A stretch of DNA of 64,000 nt, taken from Algisphaera agarilytica (GTDB lineage Bacteria; Planctomycetota; Phycisphaerae; Phycisphaerales; Phycisphaeraceae). The stretch covers positions 3,168,836-3,232,835 of the forward strand of contig NZ_JACHGY010000001.1 of NCBI RefSeq assembly GCF_014207595.1, read 5' to 3'. Below the pieces are notes generated by a model, which did no database searches, had not been told where the DNA came from, and worked only from the letters and a program-made list of their open reading frames with translations. The position numbers were made by a program, and so were the translations under genes. Shown here in pieces: positions 1 through 9,060 of the stretch; the stretch's first letter is position 1, and every line of letters starts with the position of its first letter.

Positions 1-1
1 C

Positions 2-199
2 CAGCCCATCACCACCGACCCCAACGCCACGGTCATGTGGTCCGGCACCCTGTCGCCCAGCCTCAAGACCGACCTCCAACTCAAAACCTTCCTCGGCCGC
101 GGCAGCGGCGAGTCGGTCCAAATGCAGTTCGAGGGCGACGGGTTTGTCGTGGTCCAGCCGTTCGAGGAAGTGATCCTGCAGGCGGGGACGGCGAGTTAG
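2..199 (+). CDS. AIM24-family protein, C-terminal fragment
   Basis: Only the last 65 residues are in the window; the frame is open from base 2 and ends at TAG 197-199. The stretch [15 protein letters not shown] followed by VVVQPFEE is typical of the C terminus of AIM24/TIGR00266 proteins, beta-rich proteins of unclear biochemical role found in many bacteria and in mitochondria. The fragment ends only 8 bases before a palindromic repeat (208-276). The family call rests on this motif alone, since the rest of the gene lies upstream of the window. Confidence 0.7.
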   Translation, partial: QPITTDPNATVMWSGTLSPSLKTDLQLKTFLGRGSGESVQMQFEGDGFVVVQPFEEVILQAGTAS

Positions 200-207
200 T
201 GGCTTTG

Positions 208-276
208 GTAGGTCAGGCATGCCTGCCTGACGCTATCTTATATGAGCTTCGCGTCAGGCAAGCATGCCTGACCTAC
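208..276. repeat. 69-bp palindromic hairpin, family A, copy 1
   Basis: Two 26-base arms (208-233 and 251-276) are inverted repeats with one mismatch around a 17-base loop. The outer arm reads GTAGGTCAGGCATGC. A second copy of exactly the same length is at 46656-46724 with the same arms but a different loop, so the arms and not the loop are conserved. This is the pattern of REP/MITE-type hairpins. The left edge is just after the AIM24 stop, and the right arm contains the last codons of the neighbouring minus-strand gene. Confidence 0.9.
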
Positions 277-541
277 GGCTTGGGTTGGAGAGTTTCTTTC
301 TGTCCAACTTTCCACTTATCCTCCAGGCAAGCAATACCGCCAAAACGATTTGAGCTAGCCACAGGGCGAGGTTTAAGAAAGGCACATACCAAGGAATATC
401 TTCCTCGGACACCGTCTCAAGTTCCGCTCCCCAGGGCCCAAAACCGAAACAAAAGACGACCGATACCAGTAGGTTCAGGGCGATCAAGATCGGGATGGAC
501 AGCAATACTGTCCAAAAATATCTTTTGATGATCGGCTTCAT
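254..541 (-). CDS. small two-helix membrane protein, unknown function
   Basis: 95 residues with two clear hydrophobic segments: about residues 9-33 (rich in V, L, I, F) and 55-72 (LNLALWLAQIVLAVLLAW). Between them is an acidic, probably extracytoplasmic loop. A basic cytoplasmic tail follows. The final residues RSGMLA and the TGA stop are encoded by the right arm of hairpin repeat A, so the repeat has probably replaced the original C terminus. I do not recognise a family. Lower GC than its neighbours also hints that it is not core sequence. Confidence 0.6.
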   Translation of the reverse strand: MKPIIKRYFWTVLLSIPILIALNLLVSVVFCFGFGPWGAELETVSEEDIPWYVPFLNLALWLAQIVLAVLLAWRISGKLDRKKLSNPSRRSGMLA

Positions 542-556
542 GGGAGTATCAGCAGC

Positions 557-1117
557 TTAACCGCCGTTGAACTTTGTCATCGCCAACTCGATCCCGTCTT
601 CGAGCCAGGACTCGATGCAGTCGCACGCTTTGCCGAGAGTGAAGTTCATCTCGTCGAGTTGTTCGCCGGTGAAACGGCCGAGGACGAAGTCGACTTGCGG
701 GGCGCGGGTGCGGGGGCCGATGCCCAGGCGGAGGCGGGGGTAGTCGCGGGTACCCAGGGCGCGTTCGAGGTCTTTGAGGCCGTTGTGCCCGCCGGGCGAG
801 CCGGAGGCGCGGAGGCGGATCTGGCCGACGTCGAGGGCGATCTCGTCGACGAGGATGAGGATGTCTTCGGGCTCGAGTTTGTAGAACGCCGCGGCCTCAC
901 CCACGGCCAGGCCCGAGCGGTTCATGTACGTGGTCGGCTGCATCAGCATGACTTTGTGCATGTTGATGCGGCCCTCGAGGACGCCCGCGTGGAACTTGTG
1001 TTTGGCGCCCATCAGGCCGTGGCGGTTGGCGAGTTTTTCGATGGCCATGAACCCGGCGTTGTGACGCGTCTTGGCGTATTCGGGGCCGGGGTTGCCGAGG
1101 CCGACGATGAGTTTCAT
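557..1117 (-). CDS. pth: peptidyl-tRNA hydrolase
   Basis: Pth releases tRNA from peptidyl-tRNAs that drop off the ribosome. The 186-residue product begins MKLIVGLGNPGPEY and carries the signature KTRHNAGF, with the catalytic His at residue 19, plus conserved Asn and Asp positions such as TYMNRSG and LVDEIALD. Length fits the family. The frame extends 31 codons upstream, but that part translates a simple CCCCCAACTC repeat, so the ATG at 1117 is the start. It lies downstream of rplY on the same strand, but a terminator after rplY separates the two. Confidence 0.95.
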   Translation of the reverse strand: MKLIVGLGNPGPEYAKTRHNAGFMAIEKLANRHGLMGAKHKFHAGVLEGRINMHKVMLMQPTTYMNRSGLAVGEAAAFYKLEPEDILILVDEIALDVGQIRLRASGSPGGHNGLKDLERALGTRDYPRLRLGIGPRTRAPQVDFVLGRFTGEQLDEMNFTLGKACDCIESWLEDGIELAMTKFNGG

Positions 1118-1155
1118 GAGTTGGGAGTTGGGGGTTAGGAGTTGGGGGTTAGGAA
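1118..1155. repeat. simple tandem repeat abutting the pth start (family E)
   Basis: On the plus strand the unit GAGTTGGGGGTTAG, with variants, occurs two to three times. On the mRNA strand it is a pyrimidine-rich run directly before the pth ATG. Similar C-rich tracts directly precede the ATGs of trpS (16697-16727) and hldD (23043-23085). Confidence 0.6.
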
Positions 1156-1211
1156 AACGCGTTATGTGTTCTCCGCGAGCACTAGGCAAGGTAGCAGAAC
1201 TTTGGCGCATG

Positions 1212-1243
1212 AAAAAACCCCGAGCCTTGTAGGGCCCGGGGTT
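1212..1243 (-). terminator. intrinsic terminator of rplY
   Basis: On the minus strand AACCCCG and CGGGGTT form a stem around a loop of about 18 bases, followed by a run of six T. It begins 16 bases after the rplY stop. Confidence 0.85.
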
Positions 1244-1258
1244 GATTCGTTGAGTGGA

Positions 1259-1897
1259 TTACTCGGCGGCTTCGTCGGCCTTGGCGCCGATGACTTCGGG
1301 TTCGCCGTCGCCCGCTTCGGCGTCGCCTTCGTCGTCGGCGACGGCCTTCTGGATCACGATCTGAGCCAGGAGGATGTTGGCTTCCATCGACAGGCTGACG
1401 CCCGCGGGGAGCTTGAGGTCCTCGGCGTGGATCGAGTCTTCCAGGCCCAGCTCGCTGATGTCGCAGACCAGCTCGTCGGGGATCGCGTTGGCCTTGCAGC
1501 TCACGGTGACGGCGGTGTGCGGGGTGCTGAGCATGGCACCGGCTTCGTTGAGCGCGGCGGGCTCGCCCTTGAACACGACTTCGAGCTCGAGCTCGACTTC
1601 TTCGTTCAGGTCAACGCGGGCCAGGTCGACGTGGACGGGGGTGGTGTCGAGGTAGTCGTACTGCACGTCCTTGATCAGGCAGGGCTCGGCCTTGCCGTCG
1701 ACCTGGACTTCGATCACGTGGGCACCGCTGACGAGCACGTCGTGCAGAGCGCGGGCGTCGACCGACACGTGGAGCGGGTCTTGCTTGTGGCCGTAGATCA
1801 CGGCGGGGAGTTGGCCTTGCTCGCGGAGACGGATGGAGTAGCGCGAGCCGAGCTTGGTGCGGGTTTGAGCTTCGAGGGTGGGGGTTTCGTGGGACAT
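1259..1897 (-). CDS. rplY: 50S ribosomal protein L25 (long CTC type)
   Basis: 212 residues. The N-terminal domain (RTKLGSRYSIRLREQG then LPAVIYGH) binds 5S rRNA, and the C-terminal beta domain (about 95-190) is that of the long Ctc form. An acidic tail rich in E, A and D closes the protein. A good ribosome-binding site (AGAAGGAAAAG) lies 4 bases before the ATG. Together with prs, glmU-type transferase and pth it forms the minus-strand cluster that is often conserved as glmU-prs-rplY-pth in bacteria. It is separated from prs by hairpin repeat B. Confidence 0.95.
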   Translation of the reverse strand: MSHETPTLEAQTRTKLGSRYSIRLREQGQLPAVIYGHKQDPLHVSVDARALHDVLVSGAHVIEVQVDGKAEPCLIKDVQYDYLDTTPVHVDLARVDLNEEVELELEVVFKGEPAALNEAGAMLSTPHTAVTVSCKANAIPDELVCDISELGLEDSIHAEDLKLPAGVSLSMEANILLAQIVIQKAVADDEGDAEAGDGEPEVIGAKADEAAE

Positions 1898-1932
1898 AGT
1901 CTTTTCCTTCTAGTAGTTGTGATTTTGATCTG

Positions 1933-1998
1933 TTAGCCCCGGGCTTTGCCCGGGGGCGGAGTTTCGTGGGAGAGGCCCCGGTCAAAGCCCGGGGCTAA
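1933..1998. repeat. 66-bp GC-rich hairpin, family B, copy 1
   Basis: Ends are TTAGCCCCGGG and CCCGGGGCTAA. The left arm is itself a small palindrome (CCCGGGCTTTGCCCGGG). Its first 30 bases are identical to the reverse complement of the copy inside the flavoprotein gene at 35785-35851. A third, more diverged copy is at 47792-47873. This copy sits between prs and rplY. Confidence 0.85.
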
Positions 1999-2014
1999 TG
2001 GGATGCGGTGATGG

Positions 2015-2997
<983 letters not shown>

Positions 2998-3001
<4 letters not shown>

Positions 3002-3780
3002 GCGGGGGCTCCGGGGGAGAGGCGTTGTTTGAGGATCGCGTCGACTTCGGCGAGCTGTTGGGGGTTATTGATGCTCAGCACGTCTTCTTCGGGCACGGCA
3101 TCGACCACCGAGACGGTCTTGCCCTGGCCGCGGAGGATGCCGGGCACGTCGGTGATGTAGTACTCGCCTTGCTGGTTGGCGTTGCTGACCTGGGTGAGGG
3201 TGGTGAACAGGTCGTCGCTGCGGAAGCAGTAGTAGCTGGGGTTGACTTCCTGCACCGCGAGTTCTTCAGGGGTGGCGTCTTTCTGCTCGACGATGCGGTC
3301 GAATCCGCCCGAGGCGTTGCGGACCACGCGGCCGTAGCCGGAGGGGTCGGACAGCACGGCGGTGGCGAGGGTGGCGGACGCTTTGGTGCGGCGGTGCAGC
3401 TCGAGCAGGCGGGCGAGGGTTTGGCTGCGGATGAGCGGGCCGTCGCCTGCCAGAACGAAGACGTCACCGGCAGGGCGGTTCTCGAAGACGGGGCGGGCCA
3501 TGTCCGCGGCGTGTGCGGTACCGAGTTGTTCGGTTTGCTCGACGAATTCGCAGCGGGGGTCGTCGGCCAGGGCCTTGCGGACGTCGTCGCCTCGGTAGCC
3601 CACGACGACGACACACGTCTCGACACCCGCGGCGTAGCAGGCCTCGGTCACCCAGCGCAGCATCGGCTTGCCCGCGACTTCGTGCAGCACCTTGGGGAGG
3701 TCGCTGCCCATGCGCGTGCCTTTGCCCGCGGCCATGATGATCGCGGCGGGGGGGACGGGGTTGTTGGTCGCGTCGGGCAT
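2998..3780 (-). CDS. GlmU-type N-acetylglucosamine-1-phosphate uridylyltransferase, single domain
   Basis: 260 residues containing only the nucleotidyltransferase domain: AAGKGTRMGSDLPKVLHEVAG near the N terminus, then GDGPLIR and DVPGIL. It should make UDP-GlcNAc from GlcNAc-1-P and UTP for peptidoglycan and LPS. Normal bacterial GlmU is about 450 residues and carries a C-terminal left-handed beta-helix acetyltransferase domain, which is absent here. The open frame extends 21 codons upstream, but MPDATNNP at 3780 fits the family start better. It overlaps prs by four bases. Confidence 0.88.
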
Positions 3781-3844
3781 GAGTCGGGCTCCGCGTCGGG
3801 GATCAACCGCACGGCGGGAGCTTGAGCTTCCGGCACCGTACAAA

Positions 3845-3916
3845 CAGGCCCACTAGGACTCGAACCTAGAATACCAGTACCAAAAACTGGGGTGTTGCCA
3901 ATTACACCATAGGCCT
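3845..3916 (-). tRNA. tRNA-Gln (UUG)
   Basis: Read on the minus strand, the gene folds as a cloverleaf. The acceptor arms AGGCCTA and TGGGCCT pair with one G-T. The anticodon stem CCAGT/ACTGG encloses TTTTGGT, giving anticodon TTG (Gln). The T arm is TAGGTTCGAGTCCTA. The discriminator base is G, as expected for tRNA-Gln. CCA is not encoded. Confidence 0.93.
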
Positions 3917-4170
3917 AAGGTCGAACATCGTTAGACCCGAGGCGGTCGACGCAGGCACGTCAACACGGGAGAGGGTCCGGCGACTGGATTGGGCTGGGAA
4001 ACGTCGGTGCCGGTTTTCCTGAAAATGCGTCAGGAAGGTTGTCCGAGGTCCCGTTGTCTGCGCCGCACTCGCGTCACAGTCGGTCCAATTCAGACCCAAA
4101 GTTTAGGGTTCCGCCGCCCCATGTCAAGGCGGGGTAAAAGTCGGCTGGCAAGCCATTTATCCACAACCGC

Positions 4171-5142
4171 TTACGCCCGGCTGAGTTGCAGGAGGTTGCT
4201 GGGGCTCTCGGGCTGGCCGGTCCGGGCGCTGAGCAGGCAGGCGTGGACACAGGCCAGGGCTTGCCGCTGCGGAGCGGCGGCGGGAGCGGGGCGGTCGAGC
4301 GTCAGTCGCCACTGGTGGGCGAGCAGATCGACGAAGGAAGGCTGCTCGGTCGGCGTATCGCTGGCGTCGAGGATGTTGCCATCGGACTGGTGGAGCTCGT
4401 AGGCCCCATCGCTAACCCGCAGCTGGGCTTCGTCGCTGAGCACCGACAGCTCGCGTCGGGTGGAGGCGGCGGTGTCGCTGGCTTCGATGAGAACGGTGTT
4501 GCCGTTGGCGACGCGGGCGTGGGCGGCGAGTTGGCCGGTTATCTGACGGATGGGGCTGGTGGGGCCCGTGAGCGAGGCGCTGATCGTCTCGGGCATGGGG
4601 GTGAATTCGAGGGCGGTGGTCCAGGCGTCGAGCAGCCGGGCGAGCAGCGAGCCGTGGGGGGGGCGGCCGAGGCTGGTCAGGCGGATGAGCTGCGGCGGGT
4701 GGACCGACTCCTGCGGGTCCGCCGCGGCGAGGAAGCCCGGGGAACGCAGGAACGATGGAGCGAAGGTGACGGACTCGGGCAGGGCTGGGCCCTCGAGTTT
4801 GCCCAGCTCATCCAGCTCGACCGAGAGCGGTTCGAGACAGACCACTTTGGTGCCATCCTGCGCGGCGGATTGGAGGTCGGCGATCGAAGCGCCCTGCAAT
4901 GACGTGACCAGCAGCGATGCCGCGGGGCGTTCGATCAGCAGCTTCCGCAGGTCGTTCCCCGCAGCGCAGCCCAGGCGTTTGCCCAGGTCATCGAGTTCGC
5001 CGCTGCGAGGCCCGCCGACGCCGATCGGGCGCACCGATCCGCCCATCACGTCCAGCAACTCCCCGGCAAGGTTGGCCCGGTCGGGGCTTGTCCAAACCGT
5101 GACCTCGGCGGCGTTGAGGGAAGCGGATGTGGGCGGCGTCAT
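4171..5142 (-). CDS. degenerate Gfo/Idh/MocA-like protein, function unknown
   Basis: 323 residues from the ATG at 5142 (a TTG four codons upstream is possible). The first 110 residues look like a Rossmann half, with alternating hydrophobic strands such as VTVWTSPDRANLAG and KVVCLEPLSVELDEL. The second half contains FAPSFLRSPGF and a late strand block ELSVLSDEAQLRVSDGAYEL, which resembles the C-terminal domain of Gfo/Idh oxidoreductases. The glycine-rich NAD motif and the EKP-type catalytic Lys are not evident, so it may not bind a nucleotide. The call is by fold impression only. Confidence 0.4.
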   Translation of the reverse strand: MTPPTSASLNAAEVTVWTSPDRANLAGELLDVMGGSVRPIGVGGPRSGELDDLGKRLGCAAGNDLRKLLIERPAASLLVTSLQGASIADLQSAAQDGTKVVCLEPLSVELDELGKLEGPALPESVTFAPSFLRSPGFLAAADPQESVHPPQLIRLTSLGRPPHGSLLARLLDAWTTALEFTPMPETISASLTGPTSPIRQITGQLAAHARVANGNTVLIEASDTAASTRRELSVLSDEAQLRVSDGAYELHQSDGNILDASDTPTEQPSFVDLLAHQWRLTLDRPAPAAAPQRQALACVHACLLSARTGQPESPSNLLQLSRA

Positions 5143-5192
5143 GACGAAACTCAACTTTCTTAAGGAACCTTACCCCGGAACGAGAAGCAGGA

Positions 5193-5198
5193 TACGAT
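5193..5198 (+). promoter_or_regulatory. -10 element of rnpB
   Basis: TACGAT, followed by six bases and then the first base of the predicted P1 helix at 5205. The spacing matches the other -10/start pairs seen in this window. Confidence 0.55.
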
Positions 5199-5204
5199 AT
5201 CTGC

Positions 5205-5653
<449 letters not shown>

Positions 5654-5662
5654 TTAAAATGT

Positions 5663-5697
5663 AAAAACACCCCGAGGCTAACGCTTCGGGGTGTTTT
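5663..5697 (+). terminator. intrinsic terminator of rnpB
   Basis: AAAACACCCCGA and TCGGGGTGTTTT form a stem with a short loop about 10 bases after the 3' end of rnpB. The stem is flanked by A and T runs, so it could also act for the convergent minus-strand gene ending at 5721. Confidence 0.9.
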
Positions 5698-5720
5698 GCA
5701 TTGTGTAAAAGTCGCGTGAT

Positions 5721-6425
5721 TCAGAAGACGTATCGGATACCCACGTCGAGGCTGTGGATCAACGGCGCGTCGTACTGGTTGCCCGAAAAGTTCGGGTCAT
5801 CAAAGCTGTGGATGCGGTACCCGGCGTTCAGATACAGGCGTGGAGCAACTTCGAACTGGACGCCTCCCATGGCTTGGTAAGCGAAGACATAGTCTTCCGA
5901 GTCACCAAGCGCGAGGCCTGGAGCGAAGACGTCGGACCAAAGGTAGGCTCCGCCAACACCGCCCCCGACGTAGAGCTCGACGCCATCGGTGATCGGGATA
6001 TCGGCGATGAGGTTGAACATCAGCGAGAGTTCAAAGATATCGCCGTTAGCGCCCGCAATCGGGGCACCGCCGAGCGTGACGCGATCGAGTTCGGTGCTCC
6101 TTGCCCCGACTTCCAACTCGGTGCGTAACGCACCGAAATCCCAGCCGATGAAGCCGAAACTACCAAAGCCGTCCTCGAATTCCAGTTCCGCAGGGCTGGC
6201 GGGTGTTCCACCATTGGTCGAGACCAATTCGGAATCTTCGACCACCGTGAACGATCCCATACCACCGATGTAGAAGCCCGTTGCCGCCAGACGAGAGCCG
6301 TCCTGCGTGGCAATGCTCTCGTCGATTTCACGAAGGCTTTGCCCGCTGCTGGGGTTACAGATCGCGAGCGATGCGAGAGCGATCAGCGGGGTAGTCAGTG
6401 CAGATCGAGAGATAGTCTTAAGCAC
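5721..6425 (-). CDS. outer-membrane beta-barrel protein (OmpA/opacity-like)
   Basis: 234 residues from a GTG at 6425. This start gives a normal Sec signal peptide (basic LKTISR, then TTPLIALASLAI, cleavage near SSGQS) and has an AAAGGG-type RBS 6-8 bases upstream; an ATG at 6488 would add 21 residues before the signal. The mature part alternates polar and hydrophobic residues in beta-hairpins with GGVGGAYLWSD and GVQFEVAPRLYLNAGYR, and ends DVGIRYVF with a terminal Phe, as expected for an 8-stranded barrel inserted by the Bam machinery. The ligand is unknown. Confidence 0.75.
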   Translation of the reverse strand: MLKTISRSALTTPLIALASLAICNPSSGQSLREIDESIATQDGSRLAATGFYIGGMGSFTVVEDSELVSTNGGTPASPAELEFEDGFGSFGFIGWDFGALRTELEVGARSTELDRVTLGGAPIAGANGDIFELSLMFNLIADIPITDGVELYVGGGVGGAYLWSDVFAPGLALGDSEDYVFAYQAMGGVQFEVAPRLYLNAGYRIHSFDDPNFSGNQYDAPLIHSLDVGIRYVF

Positions 6426-6500
6426 GAGCAACACCCTTTGCGGAATTCGTATAAGTAAAAGAGAAGAGAACGGATACTTCGATAGCATCGAGCTGATTTC

Positions 6501-8654
6501 TTACCGACCCAGGATCAGGTCCACCGCGTTGCGGGTGGGCAGGGCCAAGGCACCGTGGGCCTGAGCGGCGGCCACGGCCAACGCGGGGTCTTCGGCGGAC
6601 TTCACCAGAGCCAGCACGTCGTCGGACATCTGGGCGCTGATCAGGTTACCGTGGGCGTTGGCGGATTCTGCCAGGTCGATCAGCAGAGCGATCTGGACGT
6701 CGCCGGAGCGGCTGATGGCATCGGCACCGATGGCGGCCTGAGCGCTGGGGTCGTCGATGCGAGACAGGGTGTCGCCCGCAGCGATCGCCACTTCGGGGCG
6801 GAGGTCCTGCACCGCTTCGATAAGCGCGGGCAGGGCGTCGTTGACGTTGTACGCCGTTTCGGAGACGGCGATTTCACGCAGCAGCGACAGAGCCGACAGG
6901 GCGAACTCTTTCGATTCCTCGGGGGTGAGGCTCGATCCGCTGTAGCTGGCCGCGAGTTGTTCGACCGCAGCCGTGAGGGTGTCGGCACCTTCTAGGATCA
7001 CGCTGATGCGGCCCTCGTTTTCGAAGTCACCCGACAGGCGGGCTTGCTCTTCTGGGCCGGCCAGGGCAACGATCGGCGTCGAGGCCAGCTTGTAGTTGCC
7101 TTGCGAGTCGGCCAGGGCCCGCTCGATCTCCGATGATTCGCCTTGCACCAGGATCATGTCGACGCCGGGGGTGACGGCGACGAGGCCGGTGGCGGCTCGG
7201 ACGGATTCGCCGTCGATGGTTTGGAAACCCAGAGCGGCGATGGCCGAGATCATCTCGTTGCGGTCGTCTTGCGATTCACCCACCACCAGAGCGATGCGGC
7301 TGTCGCCTTGACGCACGGCGTCACCGAGGACGGGGACCACGCGGAAGTCGTTGGTGAATGATTCCTTGGGCATGGCGTAGGCGAGGGCCTCGGCCGAGCG
7401 GAAACGCACGCGGCGGTCGGGGTAGCCCAGGCCACGGACCAGCGGCTGGAGGGCGTCGAGGCTGGCGGTGGCCGAGAGGGCGGCGATCGCGTCGAGAGCG
7501 AGGTCCGCGTCTTGGTCATCCAGCGCGGTGGCCAGGACATCGTGGAGGCGTTGGGGGCCAGCCACCATGGCGTAGAAGCTGGGCTCCTGGCGATCGGAGG
7601 AGTAGCTGCGGTCGGCTTCGCCTTCGGGCAGGCGGTTCTCACGGCGGAGGTTCGCGGTGACGAACAGGCTCAGGGCGGGGTCGAGGTCGGGGTTCAGCGT
7701 GAGTGCGGTCTCAGCGGCTTGCATCGCGACCACGTCGCCGACGATCTCGCCGGGCACGATCACGGGGACCAGGCCGGGGCCGCCGGTGACGGTGAGCTTG
7801 GAGTCGTAGTTCCAGACCACGCCGGTGCCGGTGTCCGGGTCGTAGCTGTCCAGCTCGGCGGGGTTGGCGGTGGCGGTGCGGTAGGAGCCTTCGCCCAGGG
7901 CGAGGTAGAGGTCAGCGGCCGAGGCGCCTTGGGTCACACGGCTGTTCGCCGCAATCGCGGCCAGCGCGTCTTGAGCAGCTTGGCGGGCGGTCGGGTCGGT
8001 TTCGGGGTTTTCGATGACCTGCTTCAGGGCGGGCATCGCTTGGGGGTAGCCGATCGAACCGAGGACTTCGGCGAGTTGGCCCTGAGCAACCGGTGCCAGT
8101 TTGGGAAGAGCGATCGAGAGCGGCGCGACCAGCGGACGGCCGATGTCGGTCATCGAACGCATGATCACAGGGTGTTCGCTGGCGCGGTCACGGTCGATCA
8201 GCGCAGCGAGCATCTGCGGGGCGGCGAACTGACCCGCGGCCTTCAGACGTTGGGTGGCGTTCTCGTAAGCACGTTGGCCCTTGCTGAGGGTGTCGATGTC
8301 CGCGGCGATGCGTTCGGGTTCACGGCTGCGTTCGAGGCGGGCGATCTGGATCTTGGCCTGAACTTGGGTGGCGGCTTCGGAGATCGACTCCATGCCGGCC
8401 GCACGTTGGAACAGGCGGGCCGAGTCGTCGTAGTCGCTGGCTTCGACCGCGTCGAGCAGTTCACCTGGGCTGACCGCGGCGAGCCCGTCAGCGGCTTCGG
8501 CGGCCAGTTCGGGGCTGGCGATGCGGACGTAGTGAGCAAAATCGGCCCAGAGCTGGTCGGCGTCCTGCGCGTGTGCGGACGGGGCCGAGTGCATCGTGAC
8601 GGACAAGGCAGAAAGGACCAGCACGCTCGGCAACACTCGGGGCGATCGCGACAT
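6501..8654 (-). CDS. secreted HEAT-repeat protein
   Basis: 717 residues from the ATG at 8654, which has CTGGAG as RBS 9 bases upstream; the open frame reaches 8762 but the extra residues are not coding-like. A signal peptide (MSRSPRVLPSVLVLSALSVTM, cleavage after AHA) precedes a largely alpha-helical protein. HEAT-like units appear at about residues 150-250 (LAEVLGSIGYPQAMPALKQV), 360-430 (ALDAIAALSATASLDALQPLVRG) and near the C terminus. It probably acts as a periplasmic scaffold; the partner is unknown. Downstream of it lies the beta-barrel gene on the same strand, 75 bases away. Confidence 0.7.
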   Translation of the reverse strand: MSRSPRVLPSVLVLSALSVTMHSAPSAHAQDADQLWADFAHYVRIASPELAAEAADGLAAVSPGELLDAVEASDYDDSARLFQRAAGMESISEAATQVQAKIQIARLERSREPERIAADIDTLSKGQRAYENATQRLKAAGQFAAPQMLAALIDRDRASEHPVIMRSMTDIGRPLVAPLSIALPKLAPVAQGQLAEVLGSIGYPQAMPALKQVIENPETDPTARQAAQDALAAIAANSRVTQGASAADLYLALGEGSYRTATANPAELDSYDPDTGTGVVWNYDSKLTVTGGPGLVPVIVPGEIVGDVVAMQAAETALTLNPDLDPALSLFVTANLRRENRLPEGEADRSYSSDRQEPSFYAMVAGPQRLHDVLATALDDQDADLALDAIAALSATASLDALQPLVRGLGYPDRRVRFRSAEALAYAMPKESFTNDFRVVPVLGDAVRQGDSRIALVVGESQDDRNEMISAIAALGFQTIDGESVRAATGLVAVTPGVDMILVQGESSEIERALADSQGNYKLASTPIVALAGPEEQARLSGDFENEGRISVILEGADTLTAAVEQLAASYSGSSLTPEESKEFALSALSLLREIAVSETAYNVNDALPALIEAVQDLRPEVAIAAGDTLSRIDDPSAQAAIGADAISRSGDVQIALLIDLAESANAHGNLISAQMSDDVLALVKSAEDPALAVAAAQAHGALALPTRNAVDLILGR

Positions 8655-9060
8655 CGGCAAACTCCAGCAGGACAAAAAAAGGATCGGGCGGTTCAATAGG
8701 CTTGGGGCGGGTACCACGGAGGGAGGCCCATCGAGCCAGGGAGAGCGACACAAGGGAGTCAAAGACTCTATCTAGATCAACCAAGCTAAACCCCGCCGCC
8801 CCGGACGTCAAGGAAAGTGATGTGTCTTGCCCGGCTTATGGAACCTTGGGGGATGGCCGCCCCGATCCAAATCGCCTCCGCACGGTTGCCAAGGTGTAAC
8901 CGGACCGCCATAATTGCTGTCACCTCAAGACCCTCGGACCTATAACCTCGAGCCCGTGTCGAGCCGATAGTCACCGGGCGGGGACGTTCACGGGGCGGCA
9001 GGGGCCGCCAAACAGCTCGGCGTTGAATCCTTTCCTCGCCGCCTCCGAGATTGGCTGCTT
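8655..9060. other. divergent intergenic region, 406 bp
   Basis: Separates the HEAT-repeat gene (minus) from the GH10-like gene (plus) and must hold both promoters. I see no convincing -35/-10 pair, hairpin or small gene. The open frames here are short and lack coding character. Confidence 0.5.

Noticed and set aside
4157-4165. Perfect DnaA box (TTATCCACA)
   Set aside because: Single box with no cluster, AT-rich unwinding region or dnaA/dnaN genes nearby; not an origin on this evidence.
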